Assembly (NCBI RefSeq): GCF_050896395.1
Contig: NZ_JBPBBA010000021.1
Coordinates: 1 to 64,000, forward strand
Length of the DNA: 64,000 bases
Source: Nioella aestuarii
GTDB taxonomy: Bacteria; Pseudomonadota; Alphaproteobacteria; Rhodobacterales; Rhodobacteraceae
Reading direction: 5' to 3'
In this document: positions 43,327-52,673 of the stretch, one piece after another
Layout of the letters: every line of letters starts with the position of its first letter
Numbering within the stretch: position 1 is the stretch's first letter
Program-made: the position numbers and the translations under genes
Notes under the pieces: generated by a model
What the model saw: only the letters and a program-made list of their open reading frames with translations
Told to the model about the DNA's origin: nothing
Database searches by the model: none

Positions 43327-44321
43327 AGCGAGGCCCCCACCATCAGTGCCACATCTGCCAGGCGATGCGCGTAGCCCCATTCATTGTCATACCAGGCATA
43401 GATTTTCAGCTGCGTGCCGTTCACCACCATGGTGGATGGCGCATCAACGATCGAGGAACGGGGGTCGTTGGTGTAGTCGGTGCTGACGAGAGGGCGGGTT
43501 TCATAGCCGAGAATGCCCGCCAGCTCGCCATTGGCGGCGGCCTCGAAGGCGGCGTTGACCTCCTCCACCGTCACGGCGCGCTCCAGCTCGAACACCATGT
43601 CGGTCAGCGAGGCATTCAGCAGCGGCACCCGCACAGCGTGGCCGTTCAGCTTGCCGGTGAGCTCCGGGTAAATGAGCGTGATCGCGGTGGCGCTGCCCGT
43701 GGTGGTGGGGATCAGCGAATTCAGCGCCGACCGGGCGCGGCGCAGGTCTTTCGCCGGGCGGTCGACGATGGTCTGCGTGTTGGTCACATCGTGGATCGTG
43801 GTGATCGATCCGTGCTTGATGCCAAACTGCTCATGCACGACCTTCACGACCGGGGCGATACAGTTTGTGGTGCAACTGGCAGCGGTGACGATACTGTGTA
43901 CGTCGGGGTCGTAATCGTGGGTGTTGACGCCATAGACGATATTGGCCGTGGGGCCATCCTTGACCGGGGCCGACACGACGGCTTTCTTCACGCCAGCGGC
44001 GAAATAGGGGGCAAGCTTGGCCTCCGTCTTGAATACACCTGTGCAATCGATCACCACATCAACGCCATCAAGGGGCAGGTTTTCGAGGCTGCGTTCGTTA
44101 TGAACCGGCAGGCGGGTGCCGTCGATCGTGATGCTGCTTTTGTCGTGGCTGAAGGCAGCTGGCCAGCGGCCATGCACGGTGTCGAACTCCAGCAGATGCG
44201 CGTGCATTTCGGGATCGCCCACGGCGTCATTGATCCAGGCGATATCAGCGCCGCGTTCCAGCAGCGGGCGCAGGGCAAGCTTGCCCATCCGGCCAAGGCC
44301 GTTGAGTGCATAGGTGGTCAT
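43323..44321 (-). CDS. Glyceraldehyde-3-phosphate dehydrogenase of the arsenate detoxification pathway
   Basis: A 332-residue type I GAPDH with the active-site Cys in VTAASCTTNCIAP, the NAD-binding start YALNGLGRMGKLALR, HDVTNTQTIVD and the C-terminal YDNEWGYAHRL. In this operon it would make 1-arseno-3-phosphoglycerate for export by ArsJ rather than serve glycolysis. It overlaps the arsRC stop upstream and arsJ downstream by 4 bases each. Confidence 0.93.
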   Translation of the reverse strand: MTTYALNGLGRMGKLALRPLLERGADIAWINDAVGDPEMHAHLLEFDTVHGRWPAAFSHDKSSITIDGTRLPVHNERSLENLPLDGVDVVIDCTGVFKTEAKLAPYFAAGVKKAVVSAPVKDGPTANIVYGVNTHDYDPDVHSIVTAASCTTNCIAPVVKVVHEQFGIKHGSITTIHDVTNTQTIVDRPAKDLRRARSALNSLIPTTTGSATAITLIYPELTGKLNGHAVRVPLLNASLTDMVFELERAVTVEEVNAAFEAAANGELAGILGYETRPLVSTDYTNDPRSSIVDAPSTMVVNGTQLKIYAWYDNEWGYAHRLADVALMVGASL

Positions 44322-45160
44322 ATGTCGGATTCCTTGGTCGCGGCGATGCGGTCGATCTCGGCCTGAAGCGATATGCGGTCGAGGCTGTGCAGTGGCAGGG
44401 CGGTGAAGGCGGCAATGCGGTTCCGCAAAGCGCCATAGGTTTGCTGAAAGGCAAGTGTCTTTTCAGCGTCGGTGCCAGTGGCTTTCACAGGGTCAGGCAG
44501 ACCCCAATGGGCGCTGATCGGCTGACCTTCCCAAGGCGGGCACTCTTCGTTTGCGGCAAGATCGCAGACGGTGAAGACGAAATCGAACGAGGGCGCGTCG
44601 GGCCCCTGAAACTCCGCCACATTCTTGGCCCGCAGGGCGGACACGTCATGACCCTTCTGGCGCAGCATCCGGACTGCGATCGGGTTTAGTTCCGAATAGG
44701 GTTTCGTGCCGGCGGACTGCACGGCAAACCGGCCCTCGCCTAGGTCGCGCAGCAGGGTTTCGGCGATGATCGACCGGGCGGAATTGCCGGTGCAGATGAA
44801 CAGAACGCTATAGGTCTTGTCGGGCATGGCCCCGGTTCCTTCACTGGTAAGGGTCAGCGCCGGTGGGCAGATATCGGGCCGCCCCCGGCAGCAATCGTTG
44901 AACAAGAAATCAACCAACCCTTGCGCGGCTGTCACATTTGCGCGGTAAAGCAGCGAAGTGCCCTGACGCGCCTGCGCAATCAACCCGGCCTCACGCAATG
45001 CGGCCAGATTGGCCGACGCGGTGGACGCCTTCTGGCCCAGCGCAGAGGCGATCTCGCCCGCTGGAACGGCGTCGGGATAGCGGCGCATCAACAACCGGAA
45101 GATGGCGTTGCGCCCTTCATGCGAGAGGGTTGAAAGTTGGGTGAGGCATTCAATTTCCAT
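44318..45160 (-). CDS. ArsR repressor fused to ArsC-type arsenate reductase
   Basis: A 280-residue fusion. Residues 1-100 are an ArsR/SmtB winged helix with HTH AGEIASALGQKASTASANLAALREAG and an As(III)-sensing cysteine set Cys90, Cys91 and Cys98 (DCCRGRPDIC), like the C-terminal type of ArsR. Residues 115-280 are a low-molecular-weight-phosphatase-fold arsenate reductase with the P-loop CTGNSARS (Cys123 to Arg129) and relay cysteines Cys199 and Cys207, as in thioredoxin-coupled ArsC. No arsenite pump gene is present in this operon. Confidence 0.93.
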   Translation of the reverse strand: MEIECLTQLSTLSHEGRNAIFRLLMRRYPDAVPAGEIASALGQKASTASANLAALREAGLIAQARQGTSLLYRANVTAAQGLVDFLFNDCCRGRPDICPPALTLTSEGTGAMPDKTYSVLFICTGNSARSIIAETLLRDLGEGRFAVQSAGTKPYSELNPIAVRMLRQKGHDVSALRAKNVAEFQGPDAPSFDFVFTVCDLAANEECPPWEGQPISAHWGLPDPVKATGTDAEKTLAFQQTYGALRNRIAAFTALPLHSLDRISLQAEIDRIAATKESDI

Positions 45161-45185
45161 ATTTCACGAAATACAGAAATATTGG
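45157..45185. promoter_or_regulatory. Candidate ArsR operator overlapping the arsRC start
   Basis: TATTTC-AC-GAAATA (45160-45173) is a perfect inverted repeat and a third half-site GAAATAT (45176-45182) also pairs with ATATTTC (45159-45165). The block starts at the ATG of arsRC (45158-45160), an unusually close position for an operator. Confidence 0.55.
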
Positions 45186-45265
45186 ATGCAGGCAACCCCC
45201 ACCGGCTCCTAACAGACCTGTTTTACAGAAGTTTCACAATCGGGAGCGGCTCGTCTGGAGATAAA

Positions 45266-45283
45266 TACTTTAAGCTTGAAATA
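45266..45283. promoter_or_regulatory. Imperfect palindrome upstream of the 2-aminobenzoyl-CoA cluster
   Basis: TACTTTAAG-CTTGAAATA pairs at 7 of 9 positions and lies 67 bases before the first gene of the cluster. It is a plausible operator for the MarR protein encoded at 48379, on position alone. Confidence 0.4.
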
Positions 45284-45350
45284 AATCTCCGCCCTGCTAG
45301 CGTGACTGAAGTAGCTGAGTCTTTCGATCCATCCGAAAGGGGTTTCCCGA

Positions 45351-47648
45351 ATGAAGATCATCTGTCTTGGTGGCGGTCCGGCGGGGCTTTACTTCGCGAT
45401 CAGCATGAAGCTGCGCGACCCCTCGCATGACGTGACGGTGGTGGAACGCAACCGCGCCAATGATACCTTCGGCTGGGGCGTGGTGCTGTCGGACGACGCG
45501 CTGAGCCGGATGGAAACCAACGACCCCAAGTCGACGCAGGCGATCCGCGATCACTTCGCTTATTGGGACGATATCGCCGTTGTTCATGACGGGGTGCGCA
45601 CCGTGTCGGGCGGCCATGGCTTTGCCGGGATCGGACGCAAGCAAATGCTGATCCTCCTGCAGGAGCGCGCCCGCGAACTGGGCGTTAACCTGCAATTCGA
45701 AACCGAGTTCGGCAGCGCCGAGGACTATCGCCGTGACTATGACGTGGTCGTTGCCACCGACGGGATCAATTCCCGTATCCGCAACGAATACGCCGATGTT
45801 TTCCAACCCGATATCGACACGCGGCTGTGCAAGTTCGTCTGGCTCGGCACACACCAGAAATTCGACGACGCCTTTACCTTCATCTTCGAGAAGACGGAGC
45901 ACGGCTGGATGTGGGCGCATGTCTACCAGTTCGACGACCAGACAGCGACCTTCATCGTGGAATGCCTGCCCGAAACCTGGGACGCCTGGGGCTTCGAGGA
46001 TATGTCCAAGGAAGAAACCGTCGAAACCTGCCGCAAGGTTTTTGAACGGCGCCTGGACGGACATGCGCTGAAGTCGAACGCGGCGCATCTGCGTGGGTCT
46101 GCCGTCTGGATGCAGTTCCCCCGTGTGATCTGCGAAAAATGGTACAACGGCAACGTGGTACTGATGGGCGACGCCGCCGCGACCGGGCATTTTTCCATCG
46201 GGTCGGGATCAAGGCTGGCCTTTGACAGCGCCATCGCATTGGCCGAATACCTGCATTCTGAACCAACGATGGAAGAGGCCTTCGAACGCTACCAAGAGGA
46301 ACGCCGCGTCGAGGTGCTGCGCCTGCAATCGGCGGCGCGCAACTCGCTGGAATGGTTCGAGGAGGTAGAGCGGTATCTCGATCAGGACCCGGTGCAATTC
46401 AACTACAACCTGCTGACGCGGTCGCAGCGGATTTCCCATGAAAACCTGCGCCTGCGCGATCCCAAATGGCTGGAAAGCGCCGAACGCTGGTTCATGACCC
46501 AGGCCGGGTTGCCCGAGGATGCCCCGCATCGCACGCCGATGTTCACCCCCTTCCGTCTGCGGAACATGGAGCTGAAAAACCGCGTCGTGGTCTCGCCCAT
46601 GGCGCAATACAAGGCCGTGGATGGCAACCCAACCGACTGGCATTTCGTCCACTACGCCGAACGCGCAAAGGGCGGCGCAGGGCTGGTTTATACGGAAATG
46701 ACCTGCGTTTCGCCCGAGGGCCGGATCACGCCGGGTTGCCCGGGGCTCTATGCGCCGGAACATGAAGCCCAGTGGCGGCGACTGGTGGAATTCGTTCATG
46801 CAGAAACGCCCGCCAAGCTGTGCTGCCAGATCGGCCACGCCGGGCGCAAGGCGTCGACCCAATTGGGCTGGGAAGAGGGCGATGCGCCTCTGAAAGACGG
46901 CAACTGGGAGATCATCGCCCCTTCGCCGCTGCCGTGGTCCGACGCCAACGCGATTCCGCGCGAGATGACGCGTGCGAATATGGATGCGGTAACAGCCCAG
47001 TTCGTGTCGTCGGTCCAGATGGCGGACCGCGCGGGTTTCGACATGATCGAACTGCACGCAGCCCACGGCTACCTTATCTCGTCTTTCATCTCGCCCATGT
47101 CGAACAAGCGGGTGGATGAGTATGGCGGGTCACTGGAAAACCGGATGCGCTATCCGTTGGAGGTGTTCCGTGCAATGCGTTCGGCGTGGCCCGCTGAAAA
47201 GCCCATGTCAGTCCGGATTTCCGCCAATGACTGGGTGGGCAATGCCGGCGTGACCCCGGAGGAAGCAGTCGAAATCGCCCGGATGTTCCATCAGGCGGGG
47301 GCCGACATCATCGACGTGTCCGCCGGGCAGACCAGCACCGACGCGCAGCCCATCTACGGCCGCATGTTCCAGACACCGTTTTCGAACCGCATCCGCAATG
47401 AGCTGAACATGCCGACCATGGCCGTGGGCAATATCTTTGAAACCGACCATGCGAACTCTATCCTGATGGCGGGCCGTGCGGATCTTGTCTGCCTCGCCCG
47501 TCCGCATCTGGCCGATCCCTATTGGACGCTCCACGCGGGCGTGGAACTTGGTGACACAAGCACCGACTGGCCCCTGCCCTACCTTGCCGGGCGCGATCAG
47601 GCTTACCGCTTGCAGGAGAAGAAAGCGCAGGAGGAGATCCGGGCATGA
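45351..47648 (+). CDS. 2-aminobenzoyl-CoA (anthraniloyl-CoA) monooxygenase/reductase, bifunctional
   Basis: A 765-residue fusion. Residues 1-390 form an FAD monooxygenase of the salicylyl-CoA 5-hydroxylase type (IICLGGGPAGLYFAISM; later VLMGDAAATGHFSIGSG). Residues about 395-765 form an old-yellow-enzyme reductase (HRTPMFTPFRLRNMELKNRVV, then AHGYLISSFISPMSNKR with YGGSLENRMR). This architecture is that of the flavoprotein that hydroxylates and then reduces the ring of 2-aminobenzoyl-CoA to 2-amino-5-oxocyclohex-1-enecarbonyl-CoA. It is the first gene of a 13-gene cluster, divergent from the ars operon, and overlaps the SDR gene by 4 bases. Confidence 0.92.
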   Translation: MKIICLGGGPAGLYFAISMKLRDPSHDVTVVERNRANDTFGWGVVLSDDALSRMETNDPKSTQAIRDHFAYWDDIAVVHDGVRTVSGGHGFAGIGRKQMLILLQERARELGVNLQFETEFGSAEDYRRDYDVVVATDGINSRIRNEYADVFQPDIDTRLCKFVWLGTHQKFDDAFTFIFEKTEHGWMWAHVYQFDDQTATFIVECLPETWDAWGFEDMSKEETVETCRKVFERRLDGHALKSNAAHLRGSAVWMQFPRVICEKWYNGNVVLMGDAAATGHFSIGSGSRLAFDSAIALAEYLHSEPTMEEAFERYQEERRVEVLRLQSAARNSLEWFEEVERYLDQDPVQFNYNLLTRSQRISHENLRLRDPKWLESAERWFMTQAGLPEDAPHRTPMFTPFRLRNMELKNRVVVSPMAQYKAVDGNPTDWHFVHYAERAKGGAGLVYTEMTCVSPEGRITPGCPGLYAPEHEAQWRRLVEFVHAETPAKLCCQIGHAGRKASTQLGWEEGDAPLKDGNWEIIAPSPLPWSDANAIPREMTRANMDAVTAQFVSSVQMADRAGFDMIELHAAHGYLISSFISPMSNKRVDEYGGSLENRMRYPLEVFRAMRSAWPAEKPMSVRISANDWVGNAGVTPEEAVEIARMFHQAGADIIDVSAGQTSTDAQPIYGRMFQTPFSNRIRNELNMPTMAVGNIFETDHANSILMAGRADLVCLARPHLADPYWTLHAGVELGDTSTDWPLPYLAGRDQAYRLQEKKAQEEIRA

Positions 47649-48379
47649 GCCTTGCGGGCAAACGTGTTCTGATCACAGGCGGCGGGACCGGCGTGGGTGC
47701 CGATCTGGCAGCAGGCTATGCGCAGGCCGGGGCAGAGGTTGTGATCGCCGGACGGCGCGAGGGCCCCCTGGCGGCAGTTGCTGGAGGAAACATTCGGGCC
47801 GTGGTGGCGGATGTGACGGATGAGGCGTCCGTCAAGGCGATGTTCGACGCGGCGGGCCCATGCGATATCGTTATCGCGAATGCGGGCGCGGCCAGTTCCG
47901 CGCCGCTGAAGCACACCAGCCTGACCGACTGGGACGCGATGCTGACGGTCAATCTGACCGGCGTTTTCCTGACCTTCCGCGAGGGGTTAACCCGCATGAA
48001 CGGATGGGGACGGTTGATTGCCGTGGCCTCGACGGCCGGTCTTAAAGGGTATCGCTATGTGGCCCCCTATGCGGCGGCCAAGCACGGGGTTGTCGGGCTG
48101 GTGCGGTCTCTGGCGCTGGAGGTGGCGAAGGGGCCGGTGACGGCCAACGCGCTCTGCCCCGGTTTCCTCGATACAGAGATGACGGACCGATCGATTGCCA
48201 ATATTCGCGAAAAGACCGGGATGACTGACGAAGACGCGCGCAAGGCGCTGGTGGCCTCGAACCCGCAGAAACGGCTGATCCAGCCTGCCGAAGTGACCGC
48301 TGCCGCGCTGTGGCTGTCGGGTCCGGGGTCCGAGGGCATCAACGGGCAGGCGATTGCCATCGCAGGGGGCGAGGTCTGA
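47645..48379 (+). CDS. Short-chain dehydrogenase/reductase
   Basis: A 244-residue classical SDR with the nucleotide loop VLITGGGTGVGADLA, NAG in IANAGAASS, catalytic Ser in VASTAGLKG and the Tyr-x3-Lys in YAAAKHG. In this cluster it would reduce or oxidise a ring ketone/alcohol of the dearomatised 2-aminobenzoyl-CoA product. It overlaps both neighbours (ATGA with the monooxygenase gene; TGATG with marR). Confidence 0.92.
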   Translation: MSLAGKRVLITGGGTGVGADLAAGYAQAGAEVVIAGRREGPLAAVAGGNIRAVVADVTDEASVKAMFDAAGPCDIVIANAGAASSAPLKHTSLTDWDAMLTVNLTGVFLTFREGLTRMNGWGRLIAVASTAGLKGYRYVAPYAAAKHGVVGLVRSLALEVAKGPVTANALCPGFLDTEMTDRSIANIREKTGMTDEDARKALVASNPQKRLIQPAEVTAAALWLSGPGSEGINGQAIAIAGGEV

Positions 48380-48834
48380 TGCGAGACACCGATCTGTCAG
48401 CCCGGCGTCTGCGCACCTGGATCAGGTTGCTACGCCTGACACGCGCCACCGAGAACCACCTGCGCGAATATCTGCGGGTGAACCATGACACCACCCTGCC
48501 CCGCTTTGACGTGATGGCGGCGCTGCATCGTGTCAGCGGCCCGATGAAGATGAGCGATCTGAGCCGGCAGTTGCTGGTTTCAAATGGCAACGCCACGGCA
48601 GTGGTTGAACGGCTGGAAAAAGAAGACCTGGCCCGGCGCGCGCCCTCTGACGGGGATCGGCGCGTGGTGCTGGTGGAACTGACAGACAAGGGCCGCGCTG
48701 TGTTCGAGGAACAAGCCAAGGACCACCGGACCGAGGTCGACCGGCTGTTCGCAATGCTGGGACATGAAGAACTGGATGCTCTGCGGGATATCCTGCACCG
48801 CGTGGAGGAGGCAAGCGATGGCCAAAATGGCTGA
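48379..48834 (+). CDS. MarR family transcriptional regulator
   Basis: A 151-residue winged-helix regulator: recognition region MSDLSRQLLVSNGNATAVVERLEKEDLARRAPSDGDRRVVLVELT is textbook MarR (residues about 57-101). MarR proteins in aromatic CoA pathways (for example BadR, CouR) are often relieved by the aryl-CoA thioester. Embedded in the catabolic operon, it probably represses it; the palindrome at 45266 is a candidate site. Confidence 0.9.
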   Translation: MRDTDLSARRLRTWIRLLRLTRATENHLREYLRVNHDTTLPRFDVMAALHRVSGPMKMSDLSRQLLVSNGNATAVVERLEKEDLARRAPSDGDRRVVLVELTDKGRAVFEEQAKDHRTEVDRLFAMLGHEELDALRDILHRVEEASDGQNG

Positions 48835-49630
48835 TCTGAAACCGATGCATTTTGACTGGCAGGTGCGCGAGCGCGTGGCGCGCGTTCGGCTCAATCGCCC
48901 CGACCGCAAGAACCCGCTGACCTTCGACAGCTACGCCGAGCTGCGCGACACCTTCCGGGCGCTGGTCTATGCCGATGATGTGGACGTGGTGGTCTTCGCC
49001 TCGAACGAGGGTAATTTCTGCTCCGGTGGGGATGTGCATGACATCATCGGGCCGCTGACCAAGATGAACATGAAGGAGCTTCTGGCCTTTACGCGGATGA
49101 CCGGCGATCTGGTCAAGGCCATGATCGGCTGCGGCAAGCCCATCATCTCGGCGGTGGATGGCGTGGCCGTGGGCGCTGGCGCGATCATCACCATGGCCTC
49201 CGATATGCGGCTGGCGACGCCAGAGGCGAAATGCGCCTTCCTCTTTACCCGCGTGGGGCTGGCCGGTTGCGACATGGGGGCCTGCGCGATGCTGCCCCGG
49301 ATTATCGGCCAGGGCCGCGCGGCGGAACTGCTTTACACGGGCCGCACGATGCGGGCCGAGGACGGGCTGGCCTGGGGCTATTGGAACGCGCTGCATCCCG
49401 CGGATCAGCTGGAGGACAAGGCGATGGAGCTGGCCGAGCGGCTGGCGGCGGGGCCGGTCTTTGCCCATGGTATCACAAAGACGCAGCTCAACCAGGAATG
49501 GAACATGGGGCTCGACCAGGCGATCGAGGCCGAGGCGCAGGCGCAGGCCATCTGTATGCAGACAGCGGATTTCGAACGCGCCTATCGGGCGTTTGTGGCG
49601 AAAGACAAACCGGTGTTCAGGGGGGATTGA
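48818..49630 (+). CDS. Enoyl-CoA hydratase/isomerase family protein
   Basis: A 270-residue crotonase with oxyanion segments NFCSGGDVHD (about residue 68) and GVAVGAGAIITMASDMR, and a C-terminal half typical of ring hydratases/hydrolases. Start ATG at 48818, with GGAGG a few bases upstream inside marR. In the 2-aminobenzoyl-CoA route it could hydrate or hydrolytically open the alicyclic CoA intermediate. Confidence 0.9.
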   Translation: MAKMADLKPMHFDWQVRERVARVRLNRPDRKNPLTFDSYAELRDTFRALVYADDVDVVVFASNEGNFCSGGDVHDIIGPLTKMNMKELLAFTRMTGDLVKAMIGCGKPIISAVDGVAVGAGAIITMASDMRLATPEAKCAFLFTRVGLAGCDMGACAMLPRIIGQGRAAELLYTGRTMRAEDGLAWGYWNALHPADQLEDKAMELAERLAAGPVFAHGITKTQLNQEWNMGLDQAIEAEAQAQAICMQTADFERAYRAFVAKDKPVFRGD

Positions 49631-50787
49631 TGGCGGATCGCAGCTTTCTCGACTGGCCGTTTTTTGATGCCCGGCACAAGGACTGGGCCGAGGGGCTGGA
49701 TGCCTGGGCGGCGGAGGCCGTGGCCTCGCTCGATCACGGTGACACCGACACCACCTGCCGGGGTCTGGTGAAGGCGCTTGGCGAAGCCGGTTGGCTGCAA
49801 CCGACCGCCGCCGGAGCCGGCGAAAAGTTCGACGTGCGCACCCTGTGCCTGAGCCGAGAGACCCTGGCGCGCCATGACGGGTTGGCCGATTTCGCCTTTG
49901 CGATGCAAGGGCTTGGGACCGGGGCGGTCTCGCTCTTTGGCACGGACGCGCAGAAAGCCGAGTGGCTGCCGCTGACGTGCACGGGTCAAGCGATTGCAGG
50001 CTTTGCGCTGACAGAACCCCAATCCGGGTCCGACGTGGCGAATTCCACCATGACGGCGGTAGAAGACGGTGACAGCTTCGTTCTGAACGGTGAGAAGACG
50101 TGGATCTCCAACGGCGGAATTGCCGATGTCTACACGGTCTTCGCCCGAACCGGCGAGGCCCCCGGCGCGCGGGGTCTGTCGGCCTTCGTGGTCCCCGCCG
50201 GCACGCCCGGATTGGAGATTGTTGAACGATTGGAAACAATCGCCCCCCATCCGCTGGCGCGCCTGCGCTTCAGTGATTGCCGCATCCCAAAGGCCGCCCT
50301 TATTGGTGGGCGTGGCGAGGGCTTCAAGATCGCCATGTCGGTGCTGGATGTCTTCCGCTCGACCGTCGCCGCCGCTGCCTTGGGCTTTGCCCGACGAGCG
50401 TTGGATGAGGCGCTGACGCGGGTCAGCACCCGCCATGTGCAGGGCGCGGCACTGTTCGAATTGCAGATGGTTCAGGGCCATATCGCGGATATGGCGGTCG
50501 ATGTGGATGCCAGTGCGCTGCTTGTTTACCGCGCGGCCTGGGCCAAGGATTCCGGGGCGGCACGGATCACGCGAGAGGCGGCGATGGCCAAGCTCTTCTC
50601 TACCGACCAGGCACAGAAGGTCATTGACCGCGCGCTGCAACTGCATGGTGGAGACGGTGTGAAATCCGGCGAAACCGTCGAAAAGCTCTACCGCGAAATC
50701 CGGGCGCTTCGGATCTACGAAGGCGCCTCGGACGTTCAGAAAGTCATCATCGCCCGCCAGGCCATGGCGGCGCATACGGGAGGCTGA
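49630..50787 (+). CDS. Acyl-CoA dehydrogenase
   Basis: A 385-residue flavoprotein with FALTEPQSGSDVAN (FAD/substrate loop, about residue 125-138), TWISNGGIADVYTVFART and the catalytic-base region RALRIYEGASDVQKVIIA near the C-terminus. The conserved HGGDGVKSG is also present. It introduces a double bond in a CoA thioester and needs an electron-transferring flavoprotein. ATGA overlap with the hydratase gene. Confidence 0.93.
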   Translation: MADRSFLDWPFFDARHKDWAEGLDAWAAEAVASLDHGDTDTTCRGLVKALGEAGWLQPTAAGAGEKFDVRTLCLSRETLARHDGLADFAFAMQGLGTGAVSLFGTDAQKAEWLPLTCTGQAIAGFALTEPQSGSDVANSTMTAVEDGDSFVLNGEKTWISNGGIADVYTVFARTGEAPGARGLSAFVVPAGTPGLEIVERLETIAPHPLARLRFSDCRIPKAALIGGRGEGFKIAMSVLDVFRSTVAAAALGFARRALDEALTRVSTRHVQGAALFELQMVQGHIADMAVDVDASALLVYRAAWAKDSGAARITREAAMAKLFSTDQAQKVIDRALQLHGGDGVKSGETVEKLYREIRALRIYEGASDVQKVIIARQAMAAHTGG

Positions 50788-50788
50788 C

Positions 50789-52408
50789 ATGCTCGGACCG
50801 ACGGCCCATACAGACACGTTTTCCCGCGAGGGCTTGCCACCCGCTGACCAGTGGCCGGATTTCCTGCTGGACGGGTTCGAGTACCCAGACCACCTGAACG
50901 CCGGGTGGGAACTTACGGACTCCATGGTCGAACAAGGATTTGGCGACCATACCGCGCTGATCGGGAACGGGCGCAGACGCACCTACAAGGAGCTGACCGA
51001 CTGGACCAACCGCCTCGCCCATGTGCTGGTGGAGGATCTGGGCGTAAAACCCGGCAACCGGGTGCTGATCCGCTCCGCCAACAACCCGGCCATGGTGGCG
51101 GCATGGCTGGCGGCGACCAAGGCGGGCGCGGTCGTTGTCAACACCATGCCGATGCTGCGCGCGGGCGAACTGACCAAGATCGTCGACAAGGCCGAGGTCC
51201 AATTCGCGCTGTGCGACACGCGGCTGATGGAAGACATGATCGCCTGCGCCAAGACGAGCAAATTCCTGAAATCAGTCGTGGGCTTCGACGGCACCGCCAA
51301 TCACGACGCCGAGCTTGACCGGCTGGCCCTGACCAAGCCGGTGAAGTTTGATAGCGTCCAGACCGGTCGGGACGATGTGGCTTTGCTAGGCTTTACCTCC
51401 GGCAGCACGGGCGAGCCCAAGGCCACCATGCATTTCCACCGCGACCTGATGATCATCGCGGACGGTTACGCGAAAGAGGTGTTGCAGGTGACGCCCGAGG
51501 ATGTGTTCGTCGGCTCCCCCCCGCTGGCCTTCACATTCGGGCTTGGCGGGCTGGCCATCTTCCCGCTGCGCTTCGGGGCGGCGGCGACGTTGCTGGAAAA
51601 CGCCTCGCCACCCAACATGATCGAGATCATCCAACAGTTCAAAGCGACCGTCTGCTTCACTGCCCCAACGGCCTATCGTGTCATGCTGCGGGCGATGGAT
51701 GAGGGGGCGGACCTGTCCAGCCTCAGGGCCGCCGTCTCAGCGGGTGAAACGCTGCCCTCACCAGTCTATGACGAATGGATGCAAAAGACCGGCAAGCCGA
51801 TGCTAGACGGGATCGGCGCGACCGAGATGCTGCATATATTCGTCACCAACCGCTTCGACGATCACCGCCCGGCCTGCACGGGCCGCCCCGTGACCGGCTA
51901 TCAGGCGAAGGTGGTCGATGATGACATGAACGAGGTGCCGCATGGCGAAATCGGGCGGCTTGCCGTGCGCGGGCCGACCGGGTGCCGCTATTTGAACGAT
52001 CCGCGCCAAACCACTTACGTGCGGGACGGCTGGAACATCACCGGCGACAGTTTCACCATGGATGAAGACGGCTATCTGCATTTCGCGGCAAGGAATGACG
52101 ACATGATCGTGTCGGCGGGATACAACATCGCCGGGCCAGAGGTGGAGGCGGCACTGCTGTCCCATGCCGCCGTGGCCGAATGCGCCGTGGTGGGTGCACC
52201 AGACGAGGCGCGGGGCCATATCGTTGAGGCGCATGTGGTTCTTGCACAGGGGCATGAGGGCAATGCAGCGTTGATCGAACTGCTGCAAACCCACGTTAAA
52301 AGCACGATCGCCCCCTATAAATATCCGCGCCGGATAAAGTTCATCGACGCACTGCCAAAGACGCCAACAGGCAAGATCCTGCGCTACAAGTTGCGTGAGG
52401 AGGGTTGA
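50789..52408 (+). CDS. 2-aminobenzoate-CoA ligase-like (benzoate-CoA ligase family)
   Basis: A 539-residue AMP-dependent ligase: P-loop FTSGSTGEPKATMHFHR near residue 200, DGIGATEMLHIF (benzoate-CoA ligase type A5 motif), GWNITGDSF and the catalytic Lys in KTPTGKILRYKL. Aryl-CoA ligases of the benzoate/2-aminobenzoate group share the MLHIF pattern. With the first gene of the cluster, 2-aminobenzoate is the best-supported substrate; benzoate or another aminobenzoate remains possible. Confidence 0.88.
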   Translation: MLGPTAHTDTFSREGLPPADQWPDFLLDGFEYPDHLNAGWELTDSMVEQGFGDHTALIGNGRRRTYKELTDWTNRLAHVLVEDLGVKPGNRVLIRSANNPAMVAAWLAATKAGAVVVNTMPMLRAGELTKIVDKAEVQFALCDTRLMEDMIACAKTSKFLKSVVGFDGTANHDAELDRLALTKPVKFDSVQTGRDDVALLGFTSGSTGEPKATMHFHRDLMIIADGYAKEVLQVTPEDVFVGSPPLAFTFGLGGLAIFPLRFGAAATLLENASPPNMIEIIQQFKATVCFTAPTAYRVMLRAMDEGADLSSLRAAVSAGETLPSPVYDEWMQKTGKPMLDGIGATEMLHIFVTNRFDDHRPACTGRPVTGYQAKVVDDDMNEVPHGEIGRLAVRGPTGCRYLNDPRQTTYVRDGWNITGDSFTMDEDGYLHFAARNDDMIVSAGYNIAGPEVEAALLSHAAVAECAVVGAPDEARGHIVEAHVVLAQGHEGNAALIELLQTHVKSTIAPYKYPRRIKFIDALPKTPTGKILRYKLREEG

Positions 52409-52410
52409 GG

Positions 52411-52647
52411 ATGCAGACCGTATTCGTCCAGATCCGCTGCCGCCCCGGCACCACCTATGACGTGGCCTTCGCCATCGTGCTGAAGGAAATCCACGCGGAA
52501 CTCTATTCCACCAGCGGGGAATATGATCTTCTGGTCAAGCTCATCATTCCGAAGGAGGACGACATCGGCCGCTATATCAACGACCATTTCCGCGACGTAG
52601 ACGGGATTGAGCGGACATTGACGACGCTGACCTTCAAGGCATTCTAA
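52411..52647 (+). CDS. Stand-alone Lrp/AsnC ligand-binding (RAM) domain protein
   Basis: This 78-residue protein is just the C-terminal ligand domain of Lrp/AsnC regulators (QIRCRPGTTYDVAFAI, STSGEYDLLVKLIIP, DGIERTLTTLTF), with no helix-turn-helix. Such small proteins form decamers and bind amino acids or related effectors without touching DNA themselves. It lies 2 bases after the ligase and 26 before the binding-protein gene, and it may sense anthranilate or an amino acid. Confidence 0.88.
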   Translation: MQTVFVQIRCRPGTTYDVAFAIVLKEIHAELYSTSGEYDLLVKLIIPKEDDIGRYINDHFRDVDGIERTLTTLTFKAF

Positions 52648-52673
52648 AAGAACAAACAACAGGGAGAGTTACC

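Noticed and set aside
43323..44321. GAPDH as the glycolytic housekeeping enzyme
   Set aside because: It is translationally coupled to ArsR-ArsC and ArsJ, which is the known arsenate detoxification arrangement.
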